DNA of 64,000 bases from Acetobacteraceae bacterium (GTDB taxonomy: Bacteria; Pseudomonadota; Alphaproteobacteria; Acetobacterales; Acetobacteraceae), in the NCBI GenBank assembly GCA_039613835.1, contig CP154827.1, forward strand, positions 1,652,001 through 1,716,000, read 5' to 3'. This document shows, one piece after another, positions 1-8,910 of this stretch (its first letter is position 1; the number at the start of each line of letters is the position of its first letter). A program made the position numbers and the translations under genes. Below the pieces are notes generated by a model. It saw only the letters and a program-made list of their open reading frames with translations, ran no database searches and was not told where the DNA came from.

Positions 1-299
1 TGATGGAGCGCCGTCTATCACACGCCATCATTGCGCCTGCCATGACCTTGACGACCGTGCTCGGCATCATTCTCGCTTTAATACCCGGCGTGATTGACTG
101 GCATGCGGGCTGGTGGTGGGCGAAACTCATTGCGGTGGTAGGTCTCTTCGGGTTTCATGGTTGTTGTGCACGATGGCGCCGCCAATTAAGGCATGAGCAG
201 CGCCTTCATTCCGAAAAGTTTTTCCGCGTGGTCAATGAGGTTCCGACGCTTCTCATGATCATCATCGTCATTGCGATCGTCGTACGGCCCTGGGGCTGA
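1..299 (+). CDS. hemJ: HemJ-type protoporphyrinogen oxidase, C-terminal part
   Basis: The gene enters from the left edge, so its start lies outside the window. The readable 98 residues hold two or three hydrophobic helices, the stretch GFHGCCARWRRQ and the tail NEVPTLLMIIIVIAIVV, which match the C-terminal half of the HemJ/YutD family. HemJ is an inner-membrane protein that oxidises protoporphyrinogen IX to protoporphyrin IX in haem synthesis in many alphaproteobacteria. The reading frame is open to a TGA at 297-299. Identification rests on recalled family pattern; the catalytic N-terminal part is not visible. Confidence 0.8.
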   Translation, partial: MERRLSHAIIAPAMTLTTVLGIILALIPGVIDWHAGWWWAKLIAVVGLFGFHGCCARWRRQLRHEQRLHSEKFFRVVNEVPTLLMIIIVIAIVVRPWG

Positions 300-324
300 A
301 GGAAAGAATCGCTGGTGCTTTCCC

Positions 325-1254
325 TCAGCTATAAGTGAAGGGATATTGCGCACCGGTGATCTCGACGGAGCATTGCCACAGGCGCTTCTGATCCGCTTCT
401 TTGCGGGCCAATGCGGGGATGTGGGCTGGGCCGACAGGTCCGCTTCTTTCCCCGAATTTCTGCGGGCCGAAATAAGCGCCGCCCACATCCCCGCCAAGCC
501 AGACAGGTGCCAGAAGCGGCTGCACGCCATCAGCGACATCCTGCGCAAAATGGTTGAAAATCGCAGCCCCAACCGGTTCAACGACGCGTTGATAGAGACA
601 CTGTTTAAAGGTTGGAACCGTCTCCTGATGCGGGATGCTGGCAATCATATTCGTGCGTGTCCATCCAGGATGTGCGGCGCATGATTGCACGGGAATGTCA
701 TGTTGGCGCAGCAGCCTGTCCAATGTGAGAGCGAACATCAGATTGGCCAATTTGCTTTGACGATAAAACGTCATGGAATCATAATATCGTGTGGCTTTCA
801 GATCCTCAAAATGGATCCGCCCTTTTAAAGCGGCGCGTGAGGCCACGGTGATGACCCGCCCTTTGCCGCGGATCAACGCGGGAAGCAGGCACGATGTCAG
901 CAAAAAATGCGCGAGGTGGTTGGTGCCGAACTGCAATTCCTGCCCGCAAGAGGTCAAGACGCGCTCTTGCGGTCCCATAACGCCGGCGTTGTTGATGAGG
1001 ATATCAAGCCCTTCAACATCGAGACGTTGCGCGAAGGGGTTGATCTCATCAAGTGAGGACAGATCAAGCTGGCAATAGGTCACGTCAGCATCAGGCATCT
1101 GCTTTTTGAGATCATCGACGCGGCTCTGCCCTCTCTCGGCGTTGCGTCCTGTCATGATGACGCGGACACCGCGCGCGGCCTCAAGCCCCAGGCCGTTGGT
1201 GCTGCCCGTTATGATGGCTGTTTTTCTGCCGCCAGTTTTCTGAGTTCTGCCCAT
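325..1254 (-). CDS. Short-chain dehydrogenase/reductase, probably with a damaged cofactor helix
   Basis: This is an SDR of the retinol-dehydrogenase/WW-domain-oxidoreductase-like group, 309 residues. Visible marks are the dinucleotide loop TGSTNGLG, the LINNAGVMG motif, and a catalytic YRQSKLANL (Tyr-x3-Lys). After the glycine motif the sequence runs GLGLEAARGVRVIMTGRN; family members usually have about six more residues between the glycine motif and the next strand, so the first Rossmann helix seems shortened by an in-frame deletion at a GCGCGC stretch. The start overlaps the 3' end of the upstream DedA gene by 46 bases. Substrate unknown. It may be non-functional despite the open frame. Confidence 0.75.
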   Translation of the reverse strand: MGRTQKTGGRKTAIITGSTNGLGLEAARGVRVIMTGRNAERGQSRVDDLKKQMPDADVTYCQLDLSSLDEINPFAQRLDVEGLDILINNAGVMGPQERVLTSCGQELQFGTNHLAHFLLTSCLLPALIRGKGRVITVASRAALKGRIHFEDLKATRYYDSMTFYRQSKLANLMFALTLDRLLRQHDIPVQSCAAHPGWTRTNMIASIPHQETVPTFKQCLYQRVVEPVGAAIFNHFAQDVADGVQPLLAPVWLGGDVGGAYFGPQKFGERSGPVGPAHIPALARKEADQKRLWQCSVEITGAQYPFTYS

Positions 1255-1907
1255 TCTCCGTCCTTCGGTAAATAAGGGTCATGATGCGCTGCTTCCATCG
1301 CAGCTTGCATAAACCTCTTTTCATTTCGTTTGAGCAGGAAGAAGATGATGAGCGCCACGATAAGAAAGACACCGCCAATGGTAAGAGCGAGAGGCCCTGA
1401 AAGATTGAGAATGCCTTTACCGAGGAAATAAGTCGCCGCCGCATAGCCTCCCGCCCACGCAACTCCGCCCAACGCGTTATAGACCAGAAAGAGCTGCCAG
1501 TTCATATGATTGGCACCGGCGAGTAAGGCGGAAAACAATCTCAGTATAACGACAAATCGACCGAAGAAAACAACGATTCCACCATGGCGTTGAAACAAGT
1601 AGCGTCCGAGTAACAGGCGTTTCGGCGTCAGCCCGATTTTGCGGCCATGTTTGATAAGTAAGGGAAAACCGACCGCACGTCCGATGAGATACCCGAAATT
1701 ATCCCCCATGATAGCGCCGATAATTGCCGCCAGGGCAATCCAATGGATGCCAAGATGATGGGTTGATGCAGCATAAAGGGAGGAGGCAATAATCAGGCTT
1801 TCGGCCGGAAGGGGCAGACCCATGCTTTCAAGCATGACGACGCAACCGATAATGCCGTAACCATATTCTCGGATGAGATGTTCAAGAAAGTCTAGCAGGT
1901 TCGTCAT
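1209..1907 (-). CDS. DedA family inner-membrane protein
   Basis: 232 residues with four to five hydrophobic segments. The family signature is visible: GLPLPAESLII near residue 30, GDNFGYLIGR near residue 70 and FFGRFVVILRLFSALLAG near residue 115. DedA/SNARE-associated proteins are polytopic; some members move undecaprenyl phosphate or phosphatidylethanolamine across the inner membrane and support envelope homeostasis. It is transcribed with the SDR gene downstream, which begins inside its last codons. The frame is intact. The exact lipid substrate cannot be told from sequence. Confidence 0.88.
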   Translation of the reverse strand: MTNLLDFLEHLIREYGYGIIGCVVMLESMGLPLPAESLIIASSLYAASTHHLGIHWIALAAIIGAIMGDNFGYLIGRAVGFPLLIKHGRKIGLTPKRLLLGRYLFQRHGGIVVFFGRFVVILRLFSALLAGANHMNWQLFLVYNALGGVAWAGGYAAATYFLGKGILNLSGPLALTIGGVFLIVALIIFFLLKRNEKRFMQAAMEAAHHDPYLPKDGEWAELRKLAAEKQPS

Positions 1908-1993
1908 CCTCCGGCGGCTTGATCAAAGGAAACAAAAATCGACATCATCACCCATCATGTCAAAGCCTTTCTGGAGCCGGACCGCATCCTGTC

Positions 1994-3891
1994 ATGACAA
2001 AAAGACAAACACCCTCACCCGCGATGGAACATTCTCCCTGGGTCACCGCAGATTTTGTCGCCGGGCGGCACCACCCAGCTTGCTGAGATACGCACCTCAG
2101 CCGACACGGTTTACTGGCTTGAGACGCGCGTCGCAAAAGGGGGGAAACAACCCTCGTCGCGCAGAAAAATGCGTCTCCGCCCCGAGACGTGACAACGCCT
2201 GGTGTCAATGTCAGATCTTCCGTGAATGAATATGGTGGCGGGGCCTATGCGGTCGGTGCAGGGGCTGTGTCATCTTCACCAATGCCGTGGATGGTCGCAT
2301 TTATCATATCGCAGACGGCGTGCAGAAGGTGATGGGCGGCACGGATAATTGTCGCTACGCCGATTTCTCGCCTCTATCGACGATGCAGGCGGGATCCCAC
2401 CCCTCTGTGTCAGAGGGTGTTTTCTGCATCAGGGAGGATCATCGCGCCTCAGGGGGCAAGCCGAGACGAGCATTGTCTGGGTTGCGGAAGGGATTGAGAC
2501 GGTCCTGATCAGGGGGCAGGATTTCTACGCGTCACCGCGCTTGTCGCCAGATGGGCAATATCTCGCTTTCATCAGTTGGGACCACCCCAATATGCCGTGG
2601 AATGAAACCCAACTGAAATTGGCGCGACTGAATTGGGCGGCGGGACATCCTGTCATCAGGGACATAGCGGTATTAGTGGGAGAGGATGCAGCGTGCAGCG
2701 TCATGGAGCCGGTCTGACAGGATCAGTCGACGCTTTTCGCCCTTTCCGACGCGATAGGCACCTGGCAGCCTGTAAAATTCGAGGAGAAGAAAATTGGACG
2801 GGCGCGTTTCTGCCGGACCCAGGGTTTGAGATCGGCGCGCCACCCTGGGTTTTCGGTCATCAATCCCTTATTTGCCCAAGCCATAGCAGGCTTCTGGTGC
2901 ACGGCGTCAAAAATGGGATGCCGCATGTCGCGTTTTTTGATGAAGATGGTTGACGGGATGCGCATTTCGGGTTTTCAGCCGCTGTGCCTCTGCCGATTGG
3001 CGACGCGTTTGCCTGGCTCCACGCCCCAAGCGATGCCCCGCCCTCAATACGTATCGGGCGCAACCTCGCCCAAAGTCGGATTCTGCAATCGGCTTTCACA
3101 TTCCCTGACGGAATTGGCCCGGAAGATTGTGCCCATCCGCGTGCCCTGTCTTTCCCCACGCGCGATGGGGCCACGGCACATGGCTTCTTTATGCGCCGGT
3201 CGATGGGCGCTGCCCTCACGGAGGCAGCAGGGCGTCCGCCCCTTATCGTCACGGCGCATGGCGGCCAATCCGGCTTTTCATTCAAAGTGCAGTGGTGGAC
3301 GACGCGGGGTTTTGCCTTGCTGGATGTGAATTATCGCGGGTTCACAGGGTGGGGGCGCGCTTACCGTCAGGCTCTGGATGGTGAATGGGGGCGCGACGTG
3401 ATGGATTGCATCGACGTCGTGCATTACATCTGCGACCAGGGCCTGGCAGATCCGAAGCGATGCGTCATCCGGCGGGCTGACCGTGCTGCGGTGTCTGGCG
3501 CTTTCAGATATATTCTGTACCGGCACATCGCTTTATGGCGTTGCGGACCTCATGACGCTGGTCGCTGAGACACATAAGTTTGAGTCGCGCTAGTCTTGAT
3601 CGCCTCATCGGGCTGCTTCGCGAGGCGCGTCATCTGTACACCTCCCGCTCACCTGTCCATCATGCGGAGCAGATCAATGTGCCCGTTCTCTTCCTGCATG
3701 GAGATGCAGATCAGGTTGTACCCCTGACGCAGGCGGAGGACATGTATCAGCGTCTGAAGGATAATGGCATCACCACCGAGATCAAAATCTACCCGGGCGA
3801 AGGCCATGGTTTCCGCAATGCTGAAACATTGCGAGATTCCTTTCAGCGGGAATATGATTTTTATCTGAATGTCTTTCGCGGCGTGGCTTGA
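1994..3891 (+). pseudogene. S9 family (prolyl oligopeptidase-like) peptidase, frameshifted
   Basis: Homology to S9 peptidases is spread over all three forward frames. From an ATG at 1994 I read a PWVTADFVAG start. EYGGGAYAV follows near 2228, [19 protein letters not shown] near 2545, the hydrolase core HGGQSGFSFKVQWWTTRGF near 3255 with VNYRGFTGWGR, then HGDADQVVPL and GEGHGF (the Asp and His of the triad) in the last frame. At least six frame changes are needed. Where the nucleophile motif GGSAGG should follow DPKRCVI (about 3465) only two glycine codons remain before the LTVL continuation, so the active serine is deleted. The gene is dead. Its 3' end overlaps the convergent MATE gene by 31 bases. 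Confidence 0.85.
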
Positions 3892-5309
3892 TCGAGGTGA
3901 TTCACAACCCAGAACGCGGTCAGCACGGCGACACTGCCGAAAATGATCATCCCCACGGCCTGTCCGTAGAGAATGCCGAACGGCCCCCAATGTGCGCCGA
4001 TCCAGACAGGCGGGATCGTGCCGAGCGTGGCGCGCCCCCAATTGAACCCGGTTGAAAAAAGCGGGCGCGAGAGATTATTGAAAATAGTGTTGGAGACGAA
4101 GAGAAGACCAAGGAAGAAATAGCTCGCGACCAGATAGTCGCAGAACAGGTGCACAATGTCGAGCGCGACACCTTTCGGCGCAAAGATCGTCACGATCTCG
4201 TTTTGAAACACGTAAAGTGTGATCCAGGTGATGATGACGCAGACCATCGTCATTTTCAAGGAGGCCACCAATGTTTCCCGCACACGATGGTAATATTGCG
4301 CGCCGTAATTTTGCGATACGATCGGCCCGACCGAGCCTGTCAAGGCGAAGACAAACGCGAAGGCGACCGGGATGATTCTGTCGATGGTGGTCTGACCGGA
4401 TATGGCCTCCGCGCCGAAACGCGCCATGGCGTGCGTAACGAATACGCCCCCGAACGGCGTTGCGATATTTGTCGCGACGGCGGGCAGGGCGACGGCCCCG
4501 ACTTCCTTCAGTGAGGCGCCGAAAAATTCCATCCGCGGCCAGGTCAGGATGCGGTGGCGGCGCAGGCTGAGATAAGCGGCGGTCACCACCGCGAAGCGGG
4601 AAATGATGGTGCTGATCGCGGCGCCGACAAGGGCGAGATTGAACCCGAATATCAGAATGAGGTCGAGCAGGGCGGACACGATCGCCCCGATCAGTGACAC
4701 TTGCATGGAGCGACGCGCATCGCCCGTCGTGCGGAGAAGGGCAGATTGCGCCATGCCCAGACAGACGAGGGGAAGGCTGAATGATGTGATTCGCAGATAG
4801 GTGGTGGCTTGGCGCAACACCTCCCCCCGCGCTCCGAGAGCAGAGAGGAGATCATGCGCGAAAATCAACGTCACGACGCCGAGAGCCGCGCTGATACAGA
4901 ACATGAATGCGATAAAACATGACGCGTAATAGCGCGCGCGGACGAGGCGTCCCGCACCGAGGAGGCGGCCGATTGTCGCACCCAGCCCGATTGTCATGCC
5001 GATCGACAAGGCAATCTGAATGTAGCTGATGCCGCCGGCAAAGCCGATGGCGGCGGTCAAATTCGGGTCATGAAGATGGGAAATATAATAGAAATTGAGG
5101 AGATCAACCGCGAAGACGGCCATCAGGCCAATCGCACCGGTGGAGGCCATCACGAAAACATGGCGCCTAATGTCCCCATGCGTGAAACGCGCCGGGTTGG
5201 TTTCCTGAGGGTCAATGACCGGTGCCTGCTCAGATGAAACATCGGCGGCATCAGCCTGGCGACCAAAACGTTTTTTCGGGGAGAAAATCATGGAAGCTAA
5301 AACTGCCAC
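3861..5309 (-). CDS. MATE family multidrug efflux transporter
   Basis: 482 residues with about twelve hydrophobic segments in two similar halves, as in MATE (MatE domain twice) exporters, which push out cationic drugs or metabolites using Na+ or H+ gradients. Typical stretches are LGMAQSALLRTTGDARRSMQ in the first half and ALTGSVGPIVSQNYGAQ in the second, both with the family glycine/asparagine pattern. An N-terminal hydrophilic stretch of about 45 residues precedes the first helix; starts at 5309 or at the Met codon 5291 are both possible. The frame is intact. The stop lies inside the 3' end of the dead S9 peptidase on the other strand. Confidence 0.88.
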   Translation of the reverse strand: MAVLASMIFSPKKRFGRQADAADVSSEQAPVIDPQETNPARFTHGDIRRHVFVMASTGAIGLMAVFAVDLLNFYYISHLHDPNLTAAIGFAGGISYIQIALSIGMTIGLGATIGRLLGAGRLVRARYYASCFIAFMFCISAALGVVTLIFAHDLLSALGARGEVLRQATTYLRITSFSLPLVCLGMAQSALLRTTGDARRSMQVSLIGAIVSALLDLILIFGFNLALVGAAISTIISRFAVVTAAYLSLRRHRILTWPRMEFFGASLKEVGAVALPAVATNIATPFGGVFVTHAMARFGAEAISGQTTIDRIIPVAFAFVFALTGSVGPIVSQNYGAQYYHRVRETLVASLKMTMVCVIITWITLYVFQNEIVTIFAPKGVALDIVHLFCDYLVASYFFLGLLFVSNTIFNNLSRPLFSTGFNWGRATLGTIPPVWIGAHWGPFGILYGQAVGMIIFGSVAVLTAFWVVNHLDQATPRKTFR

Positions 5310-5330
5310 ATTACGTCATGAGACGAAAGA

Positions 5331-5546
5331 TTGTTTATGGATGCAAGATTTTATGCAACAGCCTACACACGGTTGTGCCGCATAACGCATGATGCGGCGG
5401 CGCCTCCCGACAGCTCCCCGGGTGCGGAAGATGACACCGCGCTCATTTTGACAGAGTGGATGACGCAGAGAAGGTTTGAGCACCATGACGCAGCAATCCC
5501 GGATTTCCCCGTGAGGCCCTCCACGCCGATCGTCGCAAAAAAATGA
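5331..5546 (+). CDS. Possible small ORF upstream of the AI-2E permease
   Basis: A 71-codon open frame starts with TTG (or ATG at 5337) and ends in a TGA that overlaps the ATG of the next gene as ATGA, the usual form of translational coupling. The protein is hydrophilic, without a signal peptide or known motif, and I do not recognise it. No strong ribosome-binding site precedes it. It may be a real leader ORF or just open reading frame in GC-rich DNA. Confidence 0.2.
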   Translation: MFMDARFYATAYTRLCRITHDAAAPPDSSPGAEDDTALILTEWMTQRRFEHHDAAIPDFPVRPSTPIVAKK

Positions 5547-6688
5547 TGATCAGGCGGGCTGTGGCAGAGAGTCGACTCAATATCCGGGATGTCTGCACCC
5601 TGATTGTCACGGCCACGATTATGCTGACGATCCTTTATTTCGCGGCGACAATCGTGTTGCCGTTCGTCTTCGCGCTGATCATCAGTCTGTTGATGATCAC
5701 GCCCATGCGTTTTCTGCACCGGACGTTACGCCTGCCGAAGCCTCTGGCGGCGCTCATGCTTATTCTCGTCATGTTTATAGTGGTGGGGGAGGGAATCGCG
5801 ACGGCGGTCTCCGTCCCGGCGACATCCTGGCTTGAACATACTTCCCAGAATATTGCCCTACTTCAGGAGAAACTGGTCTTCCTGAACGGGCCAATCGATT
5901 TTCTACAGCGCGCCTATAACCGCATCATCTCGTTTTTCATGACGTCCCAGCAATTCGCGCCATCGGGAAACGCTTCCGGCCATCATGAAGTCACCTCGCC
6001 CGCTTTTTTCGGAAGCTGGGGGGTAACCGTCCTTTATGGAACGCGCACCATTCTGGTCGAATTTTTCACCACGATCCCCCTTCTGTTTTTCTTCCTGTTG
6101 TCAGGGGATGTTCTGCTGCGACGCATTATCGAGGTTATGCCCCATCACGCAGGGCGCAAGCGCGCTCAGCAGATGATGGCCAAAATTGAACGTAACGTTT
6201 CGATTTACCTCGCGACGATCACGGTCATGAACGGTCTCGTCGGATTGCTCAATTACCTGCAATGCTGGCTGCTGGACATGCCCAATCCGCTCCTTTTGGG
6301 TGTGCTGGCTTTTCTGCTGAATTACATCCCGATCATCGGCCCGCTGACCGGCGTCGTCATCTATCTTTTCGTCGCGTTATCAAGCTTCCACGCGGTCATC
6401 TGGGCTTTTGCACCGCCGCTGATCTACCTCCTCATCCACCTCATTGAAGGGGAGACGATCACCCCGCTTCTGCTGGCCAAACGCTTCATGCTCAACCCGG
6501 TGCTCGTCATCTCCTCCCTCGTTTTCTGGGACTGGATGTGGGGCATTGGCGGGGCCTTCCTCTCCGTGCCTATGTTGGCCGTGCTGAAGATCGTCTGTGA
6601 CCATATTGATCGCCTGACGCCGTTGGGGCACCTCATTGGCAGTTCTGACCCCGTATCGATCAGAGGGCTAGAAGATGAGGGGCATTAG
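5543..6688 (+). CDS. AI-2E transporter family (PerM/YdiK-like) membrane protein
   Basis: 381 residues with about eight membrane segments. The N-terminal pair of helices (residues 15-75), a large periplasmic/helical middle (about 95-165) and a C-terminal bundle holding FLLNYIPIIGPLTGVV and LLAKRFMLNPVLVISSLVFW fit the AI-2E transporter (UPF0118) family. Members are proposed exporters or Na+/H+ antiporters; the quorum-signal role is shown for only a few. The first codon lies in an ATGATG after an A-run with no clear Shine-Dalgarno site, so coupling to an upstream ORF is possible. The frame is intact and ends with TAG. Confidence 0.85.
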   Translation: MMIRRAVAESRLNIRDVCTLIVTATIMLTILYFAATIVLPFVFALIISLLMITPMRFLHRTLRLPKPLAALMLILVMFIVVGEGIATAVSVPATSWLEHTSQNIALLQEKLVFLNGPIDFLQRAYNRIISFFMTSQQFAPSGNASGHHEVTSPAFFGSWGVTVLYGTRTILVEFFTTIPLLFFFLLSGDVLLRRIIEVMPHHAGRKRAQQMMAKIERNVSIYLATITVMNGLVGLLNYLQCWLLDMPNPLLLGVLAFLLNYIPIIGPLTGVVIYLFVALSSFHAVIWAFAPPLIYLLIHLIEGETITPLLLAKRFMLNPVLVISSLVFWDWMWGIGGAFLSVPMLAVLKIVCDHIDRLTPLGHLIGSSDPVSIRGLEDEGH

Positions 6689-6756
6689 AAATAGCGATAT
6701 CTTCAGATAACCGGGACATTAAGGGGTAATAGAAAAACTAAATTTAATTCTATCTT

Positions 6757-6779
6757 GATAATGATAACGACTCGCATTA
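6757..6779 (+). promoter_or_regulatory. Fur-like operator upstream of exbB
   Basis: The sequence GATAATGATAACGACTCGC followed by ATTA lies about 100 bases before exbB. The first eleven bases equal the first eleven of the classical Fur box (GATAATGATAATCATTATC); the second half is degenerate. Its place before an exbB-exbD-tonB operon fits iron control. It is a by-eye match only. Confidence 0.5.
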
Positions 6780-6860
6780 ATCTGCGCTCTCAGAGGTGTG
6801 TGACCCTTGACATCCGAATTTGGGCGTCAGGAAGCTGTCCCGTCTGAAGGATCAAAGATT

Positions 6861-7488
6861 ATGGGCGTGAGTCTTTCTCCATGGCAAATGTTCCTGACGG
6901 CTGACCCGGTCGTTAAATTCGTCATGACCCTTCTGGCGCTCGGTTTCGTGACGGTGTGGGTTGTCCTTATTTCCAAAACAATCGAATTATCCCGCCTCAA
7001 GCGACGCCTCATGGCGGAGGACAAAATTCTCAATGAGTCGCGCAACCTTGACGATGCTTTTCAACGTCTTGGAGATGAGGATTATCTTGGCTACGGCATG
7101 ATCCTCGCCGTAAAGGCGGAGCAGGAGCGCTCTCGCGACATTATGGCGGATCGAGGCGGCCGAGGCCCGCGCCTTGAATAAAGATACAGGCATACTCGCG
7201 ACAATCGGGGCAACGGCGCCGTTCGTCGGTCTTTTCGGCACGGTTTGCGGGATTATGCGGTCCTTCACCGGTATTGCCGAGGCGCTGCTGGCAACGGCGA
7301 TGGGATTGGTGGCGGCCATTCCGGCGGTCATCGTCTATAATCATCTTTCACGTGAAACAATGCAGTGTCGTGCCCATGTCGCTGACCTGACATCGGGCCT
7401 GATGCGGGTCGTCTCGCGTGATCTCTCCCGCCAGGCACTGAATGCCCCCGCGCCCGTCCTGCAGCTTCGCAGCGCAGTTGACGCCTAG
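6861..7488 (+). pseudogene. exbB: ExbB, TonB-system proton channel subunit, frameshifted and internally deleted
   Basis: The first part, from ATG 6861 preceded by GAAGGA, reads GVSLSPWQMFLTADPVVKF and one membrane helix, then runs out of frame near 7150. The second frame continues with [20 protein letters not shown] and [12 protein letters not shown]. After SFTGI it jumps straight to [18 protein letters not shown]: the roughly 15 residues that normally follow SFIGI (the KSQTTNLAVVAPG region in relatives) are missing in frame. ExbB with ExbD forms the inner-membrane proton channel that powers TonB. Two separate lesions make a functional product unlikely. It precedes exbD by ten bases. Confidence 0.85.
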
Positions 7489-7498
7489 GCAAGCGATC

Positions 7499-7915
7499 AT
7501 GAGCCTCCGGATCCGACATGCGGACGAAACAAATCAGGAAGCACATGAAATCAACGTCACGCCATTTATCGACGTGATGCTGGTGCTGCTGATTATTTTC
7601 ATGGTGACAGCGCCGCTTTCAACCGTGAGCGTGCCGGTGGATCTCCCCGCTTCCATCCAGCAAGCCAGACCACGACCCGAAAAGCCCGTGTACCTTACCG
7701 TGCAGGCGGATCACTCGATTTCCCTGGGTGAAGATAAGGTTCCCGTATCCGGTCTCATCGCGGCGATCGCCGTGGCGACGAAAGGCAATAAGGATGAGCG
7801 CATCTTCCTGCGCGCCGATAAGGCGGTCGATTATGGAAGTTTGATGAAAATGATGGATCAGCTCGTGAGCGCGGGTTACGCCAAAGTCGCCCTTGTCCTG
7901 TTACAGAGAGAATGA
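7499..7915 (+). CDS. exbD: ExbD, TonB-system channel subunit
   Basis: 138 residues: a short cytosolic N-terminus (MSLRIRHADETNQ), one membrane helix (VMLVLLIIFMVTAPL) and a periplasmic domain. The family motif INVTPFIDVMLVLLIIFMV carries the Asp that conducts protons. The start is chosen at ATG 7499, eleven bases after the exbB stop. This is the only member of the exbB-exbD-tonB operon with an open frame. Since both partners are broken it probably no longer works in siderophore uptake; it may simply not have been hit yet. Confidence 0.88.
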   Translation: MSLRIRHADETNQEAHEINVTPFIDVMLVLLIIFMVTAPLSTVSVPVDLPASIQQARPRPEKPVYLTVQADHSISLGEDKVPVSGLIAAIAVATKGNKDERIFLRADKAVDYGSLMKMMDQLVSAGYAKVALVLLQRE

Positions 7916-7918
7916 GCT

Positions 7919-8717
7919 TTGCCGCGTTTCGATGAAACGTGTTTTTCAGTATGGCACATGCGTCATATGGCGAATGCACGGCGTCATGGGCAGAGGCGAT
8001 GGCTCTCAAGCTTGCTCATGACGGGTGGGGCCATGGCCCTCGCTCTGGTGCTGAGCCTGATCGTCCTGAAAGAATTGGCGGAAACGAAAGGTGATGCCAA
8101 CGAGGCCCAGCAGCCAATCCAGATCTCCCCCGTTTCCGCCCCCGCGCCCCCGCGCCCCCTCGACCCGAGGCCTCTCACGCAACCCAATCTGGCGGCATCC
8201 ACACCCATTTCGCCGCCCTGGATCCCGGCCCCCGAGACGTCGTTGCAAACGCCGCCTCTGGCTGTTCCAAAATTTCGGAAGCTGCGCCAAAACGTCCAAC
8301 GCGACCCGGTGAGCGACGGCCCGGGAGAAGACGCCGGCACCCCCGGCTGAAAAAGCGACCGCACCGCCCGCATCTGAAAACACGGCGGACCATCGTGATC
8401 TGAAGCAGGCCACCGCCTCAAGTGGCGCGCAGGATAACTGGATGGGACGGGTCTATGCACGACTGAAAGCCTATCGACGCTACCCGAATGAGGCCAAAAG
8501 CGCAGGTATTGAGGGCAAGGTCGGCATGTTGTTCACCTTTGACCGCACGGGCCATGTCGTCGCCAGTGGATTGGCGAAGACCAGCGGGAATGAAGCGCTG
8601 GATGAGGCCGTCATCGCGCTTCCGAAGGATGCTGAACCTATTCCCCTTCCGCCTGATCCCGACAGACTGACATATCCTTATCGCCTGACGATACGCATCG
8701 GCTATAAGCTGCGCTGA
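7919..8717 (+). pseudogene. tonB: TonB energy transducer, frameshifted
   Basis: The N-terminal frame starts at TTG 7919, or an ATG downstream, and gives a single membrane anchor (SSLLMTGGAMALALVLSLIV) followed by a proline-rich spacer. Around 8310-8320 the frame changes; the second frame continues a Pro/Ala stretch (TPAPPAEKATAPPA) and then the TonB C-terminal domain: WMGRVYARLKAYRRYPNEA, GKVGMLFTFDRTGHVV and YPYRLTIRIGYKL. Both parts are needed to span the periplasm and touch receptors, so one frameshift separates anchor from receptor-binding domain. It ends the operon begun by exbB. A sequencing error at one base would restore it, unlike exbB. Confidence 0.85.
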
Positions 8718-8910
8718 CGCCAAATTTCAGTGTCTCTCACCAAGCATGAAAGGGCAAAGCGCGGCGGGGCGTCTGGCATGATGATGCAAACGGAGCCGGA
8801 TTTTCGCATTCTCCTTTTCAAGTCACGCTTTTTGTTAATAATCTTGCGGTGGGCGCGCCGTATCGGCTAACCGCCTTTCTGACCATATCACCAGAGTGGG
8901 AATCACAGGA

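Noticed and set aside
7140..7190. Programmed frameshifting in exbB
   Set aside because: No slippery heptamer or downstream structure is evident, and the second frame has an additional in-frame deletion of conserved residues.
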